A stretch of DNA of 5,112 bases from Spirochaetota bacterium (GTDB taxonomy: Bacteria > Spirochaetota > UBA4802 > UB4802): the NCBI GenBank assembly GCA_018399855.1, contig JAGYNX010000161.1, forward strand, positions 1 to 5,112, in the 5' to 3' direction. The position numbers were made by a program, and so were the translations under genes. The notes beneath the pieces are model-generated. The model did no database searches, was not told the DNA's origin, and saw only the letters and a program-made list of their open reading frames with translations. This document shows, one piece after another, positions 1-5,112 of the stretch. The first letter of the stretch is position 1, and the number at the start of each line of letters is the position of its first letter.

Positions 1-224
1 GGAATCTCCAGGTCTTCAGAACGGACTTTTTGTATCAATTCCAGGCCATCTACAACTGGCATTGCCATATCTGAAATGATAAGATCAAAGGGTTCTTTCT
101 GTAATTCTGCCAGTCCTTCCGCGCCATTTGATCCTTTTTTCACGGTATGGCCGGAAACAGTTAATACGTCCTCAATATATTCAAGAATTGCTGGACTATC
201 ATCGACAATAAGAATATGGCTCAT
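1..224 (-). CDS. Response regulator, CheY-like receiver domain (N-terminal part, cut by window edge)
   Basis: The reverse strand reads from ATG at 224-222 and stays open to the window edge, giving 74 complete codons. The protein starts MSHILIVDDSPAILEYIEDV, the first beta strand of a receiver domain with the acidic pair D8/D9. The phosphoacceptor follows at D52 in the context LIISDMAMP, with the usual Pro and Gly-Leu after it (P56, G60-L61). This is the classical phosphorylation site that accepts phosphate from a histidine kinase; the protein would be cytoplasmic. The conserved Thr/Ser and Lys of the second half, and any output domain, lie outside the window, so a stand-alone CheY-like protein cannot be separated from a DNA-binding or enzymatic regulator. 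The start fits the family, but no strong Shine-Dalgarno lies just before it. The gene is divergent from the nuclease-ATPase cluster. Confidence 0.93.
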   Translation of the reverse strand, partial: MSHILIVDDSPAILEYIEDVLTVSGHTVKKGSNGAEGLAELQKEPFDLIISDMAMPVVDGLELIQKVRSEDLEI

Positions 225-239
225 AGTATCTTTATTTTG

Positions 240-253
240 ATGGCAAAAGCCAT
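240..253 (-). repeat. Small perfect hairpin in the leader of the response regulator gene
   Basis: ATGGC (240-244) and GCCAT (249-253) form a perfect 5-bp stem around a 4-base loop (AAAA on plus, UUUU in the minus-strand transcript). It lies about 15 bases upstream of the response-regulator start and covers the first codons of a 10-codon reading frame that overlaps that start. It is too short to be a convincing terminator and may be chance. Confidence 0.3.
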
Positions 254-326
254 TACATCCTGATTATTCAAGTATTAATTGACGGATAAGACAATCTATA
301 CAATCATGTAGGCGAATGCAACAATA

Positions 327-342
327 TTATTATGGATAATAA
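327..342. promoter_or_regulatory. 16-base palindrome, candidate operator
   Basis: TTATTAT (327-333) and ATAATAA (336-342) are perfect inverted repeats separated by GG. The palindrome lies 23 bases upstream of the nuclease start and overlaps a -10-like GATAAT, a typical place for a repressor operator. AT-rich DNA produces such symmetry fairly easily, and no second copy was noticed in the other intergenic gap. Confidence 0.35.
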
Positions 343-365
343 AAGCCGCAATCGGTACACCTGAT

Positions 366-1487
366 ATGATGAAAATACTATTAATGGCAGATTTACACCT
401 GGGAGCTGTTTCCCCGGATACAGGAATTGATGACTCTGTACGGCTGGATACCTTCAAAAAGATCGTATCCCTTGCGCATGAACATGATATTCTCATCATA
501 GCCGGTGACCTTTTTGAAGGCCCTTTTGCAGACACCTATACCTTCATGCAAATGAATTCAGAATTGCAGTCACTTATTGATGCCGGTGTTGATGTGATAT
601 TTACCGCGGGTGAAAGTGAGTTCCGTGATATCCCTAATCTCAGCAACCTGCTTCATATTCCGGCAAGCCACACATTCCTTACCGATCACCCGGTATCCCC
701 GGTTCATATAGAAAAGAACGGCACAAACCTGTACATATACAGCAAACCGGCACTTGATACACAGGATGTTGCCACCATTCAAAAATGTGACAGCGAAGGG
801 TTTCACCTGGGTGTTTTTCATATTGACTTTGACCCGGGAAATCCCACCGCTGAGAGTCTCGTGTACAAGCTGCCACGAGAGGCGGTAAAATCCCTGGATC
901 TTGACTTTTACGCCCTGGGGCATAATCACAATTTCAAGCTATATAAGTTTCAGAACAGGATCATTGGTGCCTACCCGGGAAGTCCCGAAGCCACATCACC
1001 CGAAGAAACCGGAGATCGATATGTATTGTCCATACATGTGGCCGGATCGGACATTATGCAGATTAAAAGGATTGCTGTAAATACATTGAGCCTTGAAGAA
1101 TTGCATATAGATTGCGAAACTATCAGCTCCCAGGTTGAACTGGTGAACACTATTAACGCATCGGCTTCTCCCCGAACTGTACTCAGGGTAACTATTTCAG
1201 GGAAAAGATCCTTTCCAATCGAAGGTATTTTTAATGCTCTTCAGGACAGGTGTGCAGATTTCAGACTTATGGATAATTCAATACCCGATCTGCATCTTTT
1301 GATAATGCAGTACGCGTCTGAGCATTCACTCAGGGGAACACTTATGACACGGTTACAGGAACTGGTGAAAGAAGACAAGATTCCCGAAGATATTGACAAG
1401 ACTATCCTTGCTGAAATACTGCACAGGATTAATACATCAAAACAATTCACACCGGAGGAATTGCTGTGCGAATCAAGAAATGCATAG
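366..1487 (+). CDS. Mre11/SbcD/YhaO-like metallophosphoesterase (DNA repair exonuclease family) with altered motif III
   Basis: A 373-residue calcineurin-like phosphoesterase, close in length to SbcD and YhaO, which are Mn-dependent DNA nucleases partnered with a Rad50-like ATPase. Visible motifs are D9-x-H11 (MADLHLG), G47-D48, H152 (LGVFHID) and G185-H186-x-H188, followed by YPGSPE, typical of SbcD/Mre11 proteins. The motif normally reading GNH[D/E] is G82-E83-S84-E85, so the usual metal-ligand Asn and catalytic His are absent; activity may be lost, altered or use other residues. Residues about 220-373 would form the cap and ATPase-binding region. The start is ATG 366 or the adjacent ATG 369; an in-frame stop at 309-311 and no start codon between rule out a longer protein. 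The end overlaps the ATPase gene by 22 bases, as expected for an obligate pair. Family assignment is secure; catalytic activity is not. Confidence 0.9.
   Translation: MMKILLMADLHLGAVSPDTGIDDSVRLDTFKKIVSLAHEHDILIIAGDLFEGPFADTYTFMQMNSELQSLIDAGVDVIFTAGESEFRDIPNLSNLLHIPASHTFLTDHPVSPVHIEKNGTNLYIYSKPALDTQDVATIQKCDSEGFHLGVFHIDFDPGNPTAESLVYKLPREAVKSLDLDFYALGHNHNFKLYKFQNRIIGAYPGSPEATSPEETGDRYVLSIHVAGSDIMQIKRIAVNTLSLEELHIDCETISSQVELVNTINASASPRTVLRVTISGKRSFPIEGIFNALQDRCADFRLMDNSIPDLHLLIMQYASEHSLRGTLMTRLQELVKEDKIPEDIDKTILAEILHRINTSKQFTPEELLCESRNA
1454..1459 (+). promoter_or_regulatory. Strong Shine-Dalgarno that sets the GTG start of the ATPase gene
   Basis: GGAGGA lies inside the end of the nuclease gene, 6 bases before the GTG at 1466. 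It supports the GTG start, which lies 22 bases inside the upstream gene, and implies translational coupling that keeps the two subunits in balance. Confidence 0.85.
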
Positions 1488-3625
1488 CAACATGTCCCGG
1501 TGTATTCCAGGACAAGACCATTGTACTTAATGACGGCATTACCGTTGTGCATGGAAAAAATAATGCCGGGAAAACTCTTCTTTCACGGGCCCTGATTGAT
1601 GCCATTTTTCCTTTCGCTTCTTCTCCACTGCTTGAAGGGGAATCATGGAAAAGCATCTCCATTGAAATCGAAACCAGGCTTGATAACGCGACCTACAGGT
1701 TCATGCGAAAGGACATGAATCATTGCTCCATCAACACGGTGAACGACAGGGGAAGCATTCTGCATTCTCATAAAATTAACAATGCCAGTAACTCAATTTC
1801 TGAAGTCGTACATGTATTGCAGTCAAAAAACGGTTTCGTCCGGCTGGCTGACTTTTACCGCAACATTGGTTTTCAGGGCTTCATTGCATCCGGTTACCTG
1901 CCATCTGCCGTTGATTTTGACAACCTTCCCCCTGTTTCACGGGACTCAATAGATTTCCTGTTGCTACAGGACCGCAGCAATTATTACGCAGCATATAGTG
2001 TAATTCAGGAATCATACAGCAACAGGGACATTTCATCGAAAGTACACAATGAGCTAATGAACCAGACATTTAAATTCGAACGTCTTCACAAGGACACGGC
2101 AAAAAAACTTGAACTAATGAAAATCAATGCTTCCAAGAGAGAAAAACAACAAGGTGAACTTGCCCGGTACAACGAGGAGATTAAATCCATATCCAGCAAG
2201 ATTGATGCCTTCAGTATTCGCAAAAATCACATATCCAGGATACTGGAGGCCTGTTCCAGAAAAAACACCCTTGTTCAGGATATACAGAATATACAGAAAA
2301 ATATTAAGACCGGGATAGAACAGGAAAAGGAGATCGCCGCCAGGGAAAAAGAACTGGAAAAGTCATACCCTCAATTTAGAAATTTCGACCAGACAAAGAA
2401 GAACAACATCAAGCATATGCAGGACAGGTACAGGGAGATACGGACTATTAATGAAAGAATTGAAAATGAACTTTTTCAACGTGAATCGAGGGTCAGACGT
2501 GCAGGCAGCATACTTGCAGGAATAAACCTGCTGATACTGTCAGCTGTCGTATGGCTATTCCTGCAAGCTTCACTCATACTAAGCCGTGACGAAAAGGTGA
2601 TAATTATCGGCAGCATGATCATTATGCAGCTTCTCAGCTATATTTCACATATAATATACCGGTATCATCTTTTCCACTCATCAGTAATATATGACCTGGA
2701 ACAACAAAAACAATATCTTGAGCAGAAGCTGGAAAATATATTACGGGCAAATGACATCGACATGCAGAATATTGACCTTGAAGAGATTTATGAATTTCTT
2801 TTACAGTATTTCGAAGAATACGGAGAATTTAACGAGAAACAACTGGATCTGTACATGCTGAAGAAGGCGCATAATGAGCAGTATATCAATTCCAACCTGG
2901 AAGAGAAAAAAGAAGCGCTGGAAGCAGACCTGCAAAGCTTATCGGGAACCATACAGGAAATGGCCAACATGGCAGGAATTGATGCCGAGATACTGAACGA
3001 TGAGGAGTCACTGCTTACCATGATGGATGAAACCATTGAAAAAATAGACACCCTGACAAGCGAGCTCACCGCAAAACAGAAAATTGCCGACAGCATATCA
3101 TTTAACCTCCAGGAAAGTCCAGACGCAACGAATGAACAGAAACAACTTGAACAGCAGCTTGACGAATACAATGAAATGTTAGATACTCTTACCAGAAGGC
3201 AGAAGCACGTGAAATACCTGCTTGATCTTTTCGACGAATCGATACAGAATAGAATGCAAATACAAATGGAACAGCTTGTGCATACAACAGCATCGATATT
3301 CAGGGATTTAACCGGGTCCAGTTATTCTCAACCAATTGACATGAATACCATTGTCAATGTAATGGAAAAAAAACATACTGACAGTACCCGCAATGTTTCG
3401 TTTTCTCACCTCCTTCAATTGGCAATAAAATGTGCCCTCCATGATTTTTTGGTTGATTCTGGTGTCTCAATTCCTTTAATTCTTGATGATCCCCTTGTTT
3501 TTATAGATGAGGATAAAATTGATGCATTCGGGAAGATTATTGAAAAGACAGCACAATCGCGTCAGGTTATAGTATTCACTCACAGCAATGCGCTGAACAG
3601 CTGGTATACCCCGGTAGAATTGTAA
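1466..3625 (+). CDS. Rad50/SbcC/YhaN-like coiled-coil ATPase with a central transmembrane hairpin
   Basis: A 719-residue SMC-like ABC ATPase, shorter than typical SbcC or YhaN. The N-terminal head carries Walker A G30-KNNAG-K36-T37. Helical, charged coiled-coil segments run from about 192 to 345 and 405 to 600. Between them two hydrophobic stretches, about 346-372 and 378-398, flank a charged turn (SRDEK) and are bordered by basic residues (RVRRAG, YRYH). This predicts a two-helix membrane hairpin with both arms in the cytoplasm. No CxxC zinc hook is present. The C-terminal head has a degenerate signature (VSFSHLLQL, 644-652), Walker B LILDDP (671-676) with D-loop-like IDED, and the H-loop His706 in FTHS. 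Family members use ATP to control a partner nuclease, here the upstream gene. The GTG start is set by GGAGGA six bases upstream. Family call is firm; the membrane placement is inferred from hydrophobicity alone. Confidence 0.9.
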   Translation: MRIKKCIATCPGVFQDKTIVLNDGITVVHGKNNAGKTLLSRALIDAIFPFASSPLLEGESWKSISIEIETRLDNATYRFMRKDMNHCSINTVNDRGSILHSHKINNASNSISEVVHVLQSKNGFVRLADFYRNIGFQGFIASGYLPSAVDFDNLPPVSRDSIDFLLLQDRSNYYAAYSVIQESYSNRDISSKVHNELMNQTFKFERLHKDTAKKLELMKINASKREKQQGELARYNEEIKSISSKIDAFSIRKNHISRILEACSRKNTLVQDIQNIQKNIKTGIEQEKEIAAREKELEKSYPQFRNFDQTKKNNIKHMQDRYREIRTINERIENELFQRESRVRRAGSILAGINLLILSAVVWLFLQASLILSRDEKVIIIGSMIIMQLLSYISHIIYRYHLFHSSVIYDLEQQKQYLEQKLENILRANDIDMQNIDLEEIYEFLLQYFEEYGEFNEKQLDLYMLKKAHNEQYINSNLEEKKEALEADLQSLSGTIQEMANMAGIDAEILNDEESLLTMMDETIEKIDTLTSELTAKQKIADSISFNLQESPDATNEQKQLEQQLDEYNEMLDTLTRRQKHVKYLLDLFDESIQNRMQIQMEQLVHTTASIFRDLTGSSYSQPIDMNTIVNVMEKKHTDSTRNVSFSHLLQLAIKCALHDFLVDSGVSIPLILDDPLVFIDEDKIDAFGKIIEKTAQSRQVIVFTHSNALNSWYTPVEL

Positions 3626-3631
3626 TAACAT

Positions 3632-4621
3632 ATGGACCAGGACGGACAGTTAACATTCAATGACGATCCTCTTCTGACGGGAAGTAACGAGGCATTCCGT
3701 CTTATTGAGGAAGGAAACTTTTTCGCTGCCGTGGAAAAGCTGGATACACTTATGTCCAGCAATCCTGATTATCCCGGACTGGCTGAAGGATACAGGGCCG
3801 CCAAGTTCTGGCAAAACCGCAAAAAAACTATCGAAGAGTTGAACCCGGGAAGGGATACCGCTGACTTTCTCATGAAACAATGGGAAGAATTCACCAGCTA
3901 CGCTGAAGAAAAGGATCTTTCCGGTTCAACTGCCTACAATTCCGTTATGCGATATATTTTCTTTACCGCCTCTGAACATTACAAAATAGCTTTCAATGAC
4001 AGGGAAAACCCCACAGATAATTTCACCCTTCTTTTACAGCTGGGAACCTGTTTCCTGCGTCTTGGTGAATACGCCCATACAATAGAGGCCCTTGAATATG
4101 CCAGGAGTTCGTATCGAAGTAACGCCTTTCTGCTTGCCCTGCTGGGAGAGGCCTATTTTCACAAGAATGATATCCCAAAATCCCTTCTCTATTTCAGAGA
4201 AGCATTTCTTATAGATCCGTCAGAAATAGATCTCACCCTTATCAAGGCCCGGCCCATACATGATATTATTGCCATAATTAAACAGGAGAATCCTGAAATC
4301 GAGGATGTACGCGAATGGATACCAATATACGGATTTCTCCATGATATTTTTTACGTAAAACGTCATCTCAATTCCCAACAGGTTGAGCAGTTAAAACGTG
4401 AGATTTATACACTGGAGCAGAATTACCAGACCATGAGCAAAGACCGCATACGAACATCAAATATTGTCCCCAGGCTGATAAATAAATATCTCTGGATGCT
4501 TGACTATTTTGAATTTCAAAACTATGATTTTGAAAGTATTGCTGATATCCGTTCCAGGCTGCTTGCTATTGACAGGGACAAGTTTGAACCTTATTTCAAG
4601 AATAAACCGGGATTATCGTAA
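3632..4621 (+). CDS. TPR-repeat protein, function unknown
   Basis: A 329-residue soluble-looking protein with no signal peptide or membrane segment. One TPR-like helix pair is visible near residues 17-50 (EAFRLIEEGNFFAAVEKLDT). Two clearer repeats lie at about 130-163 (LGTCFLRLGEYAHTIEALEY) and 164-197 (LGEAYFHKNDIPKSLLYF followed by AFLIDP). The C-terminal part, from about 240, is helical and charged and I do not recognise it. TPRs are protein-binding scaffolds, so an adaptor role is possible; no enzymatic motif is seen. The gene starts 6 bases after the ATPase stop and is probably co-transcribed with it. It has no good Shine-Dalgarno (GGTAG is 14 bases away), so translation may depend on re-initiation after the ATPase. 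The next in-frame Met is residue 41, which would remove most of the first repeat, so ATG 3632 is preferred. A functional link to the nuclease pair is inferred only from position. Confidence 0.82.
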   Translation: MDQDGQLTFNDDPLLTGSNEAFRLIEEGNFFAAVEKLDTLMSSNPDYPGLAEGYRAAKFWQNRKKTIEELNPGRDTADFLMKQWEEFTSYAEEKDLSGSTAYNSVMRYIFFTASEHYKIAFNDRENPTDNFTLLLQLGTCFLRLGEYAHTIEALEYARSSYRSNAFLLALLGEAYFHKNDIPKSLLYFREAFLIDPSEIDLTLIKARPIHDIIAIIKQENPEIEDVREWIPIYGFLHDIFYVKRHLNSQQVEQLKREIYTLEQNYQTMSKDRIRTSNIVPRLINKYLWMLDYFEFQNYDFESIADIRSRLLAIDRDKFEPYFKNKPGLS

Positions 4622-4633
4622 TACCAGGTTTAT
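4602..4633 (+). terminator. Hairpin across the TPR stop codon, possible terminator
   Basis: ATAAACC (4602-4608) pairs perfectly with GGTTTAT (4627-4633). Inside it GG/CC pairs after a bulged A, and ATTA/TAAT close a TCG loop. The TAA stop (4619-4621) lies in the inner stem. The following sequence, CAATTTCCC, has only a short T run, so this is not a textbook Rho-independent terminator. It may mark the end of the three-gene transcript or protect its 3' end. Confidence 0.45.
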
Positions 4634-4748
4634 CAATTTCCCACCACTGTCAGCACCATTGTCCTTCTCAAAAATGAATTGACATCCCCTTTCGCGACGG
4701 GTTATTGACTTTCACATACAATATAATGCAAGAACAGGAAACAGCCTT
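4622..4748 (+). promoter_or_regulatory. valS upstream region with promoter-like elements
   Basis: This gap contains a perfect TATAAT (4722-4727), 21 bases before the valS start, and two -35-like hexamers, TTGACA (4679-4684) and TTGACT (4705-4710). Neither hexamer is properly spaced from the TATAAT (37 and 11 bases), so the best guess is a promoter led by the -10 box with a poor -35. An AGGA (4736-4739) nine bases before ATG 4749 serves as ribosome-binding site. No T-box-like stem or specifier arrangement was recognised. Confidence 0.45.
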
Positions 4749-5112
4749 ATGGAAATGCCTTCGTCATATGACCCCACATCAGTTGAAGAGAAATGGTATC
4801 ACATCTGGCAGAAAGAAAACCTCTTTCATGCCGATGATAATGATCCAGGAGAACCGTATTCCATAGTGATCCCTCCCCCCAATGTAACCGGCAACCTGCA
4901 TATGGGGCATGCCCTCAATAATACGCTGCAGGACGTACTTATCAGGTGGCAGCGAATGATGGGAAAAGCAGCCATGTGGATGCCGGGAATGGATCACGCG
5001 GGAATTGCCACCCAGAACGTAGTTGAGCGTCTTCTGCAAAAGGATGGCAAAACAAAACATGACCTGGGACGTGAAAACTTTGTTACCCGTGTATGGGAAT
5101 GGAAAGAACATT
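4749..5112 (+). CDS. valS: Valyl-tRNA synthetase (N-terminal part, cut by window edge)
   Basis: The frame runs from ATG 4749 to the window edge, 121 complete codons. It encodes the start of a class I aminoacyl-tRNA synthetase that charges tRNA-Val with valine in the cytoplasm. The N-terminus YDPTSVEEKWYHIWQ is typical of ValRS. The ATP-binding HIGH motif appears as H51-M-G-H54 within PPPNVTGNLHMGHALNNT, and GMDHAGIATQNVVER (80-94) is the next strongly conserved ValRS block. The asparagine-rich PPPNVTG form separates it from isoleucyl- and leucyl-tRNA synthetases. A second ATG at 4755 is possible, but AGGA at 4736-4739 is better spaced for 4749. The editing domain, KMSKS motif and C-terminal coiled coil lie beyond the window. 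It is a housekeeping gene separated from the cluster by a hairpin and a promoter-like gap. Confidence 0.97.
   Translation, partial: MEMPSSYDPTSVEEKWYHIWQKENLFHADDNDPGEPYSIVIPPPNVTGNLHMGHALNNTLQDVLIRWQRMMGKAAMWMPGMDHAGIATQNVVERLLQKDGKTKHDLGRENFVTRVWEWKEH

Larger units (their letters stand above)
225..365. promoter_or_regulatory. Divergent intergenic region with candidate promoters
   Basis: This 141-base AT-rich stretch lies between two divergent genes, so it should hold a promoter for each. On the plus strand a TTGACG (279-284) stands 17 bases from a poor -10, AATCAT (302-307). TACAAT (299-304) and GATAAT (335-340) are better -10 boxes but lack a well spaced -35. On the minus strand TATAGA (300-295) is a possible -10 with only weak -35 candidates. 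That promoters exist here follows from the gene arrangement; the individual boxes are weak calls. No Shine-Dalgarno is obvious before the plus-strand start at 366. Confidence 0.4.

Noticed and set aside
332..364. Ten-codon frame (MDNKSRNRYT) ending one base before the nuclease start
   Set aside because: It has no Shine-Dalgarno and overlaps the palindrome and a possible -10 box, so it is probably not translated.
2127..2318. 63-codon plus-strand reading frame inside the ATPase gene
   Set aside because: It is out of frame within the coiled coil, with no ribosome-binding site and no recognisable domain.
2788..3171. Open 127-codon Ser/Cys-rich reading frame on the minus strand
   Set aside because: It is the antisense shadow of the coiled-coil arm; the Ser and Cys richness comes from reading Glu/Gln-rich codons backwards.
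366..3625. Canonical sbcD-sbcC operon
   Set aside because: The ATPase is short, has no CxxC hook and carries a hydrophobic hairpin, and the nuclease lacks GNHD; the pair is closer to the wider YhaO-YhaN or SMC-nuclease group than to standard SbcCD.
4679..4727. Textbook sigma-70 promoter made of TTGACA and TATAAT before valS
   Set aside because: The two perfect hexamers are 37 bases apart, and the alternative TTGACT is only 11 bases from the TATAAT, so neither pair has workable spacing.
4779..5111. Open 110-codon reading frame on the minus strand opposite valS
   Set aside because: It is fully antisense to a clearly conserved synthetase frame and shows no recognisable protein features.

Overview
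This is a bacterial window of moderate GC content carrying tightly packed genes. The organism cannot be named from the sequence. A GTG start behind a strong Shine-Dalgarno, short or overlapping gene junctions, a CheY-like receiver protein and a bacterial-type valyl-tRNA synthetase all point to bacteria. I see no insertion sequence, tRNA, rRNA or CRISPR array.

Layout. Positions 1-224 (minus strand) hold the N-terminal part of a response-regulator receiver domain that runs off the left edge. A 141-base divergent intergenic region (225-365) separates it from a plus-strand cluster and contains a 16-base AT-rich palindrome. The cluster has three genes: a Mre11/SbcD-type metallophosphoesterase (366-1487), a Rad50/SbcC/YhaN-type ATPase (1466-3625) that overlaps it by 22 bases, and a TPR protein (3632-4621) that begins 6 bases after the ATPase stop. 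A hairpin spans the stop codon of the TPR gene. A 127-base gap with promoter-like elements leads into valS (4749 onward), which is cut by the right edge.

How the genes may work together. The nuclease-ATPase pair has the gene order and translational coupling of an SMC-like nuclease complex (SbcCD, Mre11-Rad50, YhaO-YhaN). Three features set it apart. The ATPase has no CxxC zinc hook; in the middle of its coiled coil it carries two hydrophobic segments joined by a charged turn, which predicts a membrane-anchored complex. The nuclease keeps the metal-site motifs DxH, GD, H and GHxH, but the normal GNH[D/E] motif reads G-E-S-E, so the usual metal-ligand Asn and catalytic His are missing. The ABC signature of the ATPase is also degenerate. 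The TPR protein is probably co-transcribed and may be a partner or adaptor, but no sequence feature proves this. The most interesting reading of the window is a membrane-tethered Mre11-Rad50-like machine with an altered nuclease site; its function is unknown. The response regulator and valS look like ordinary neighbours.
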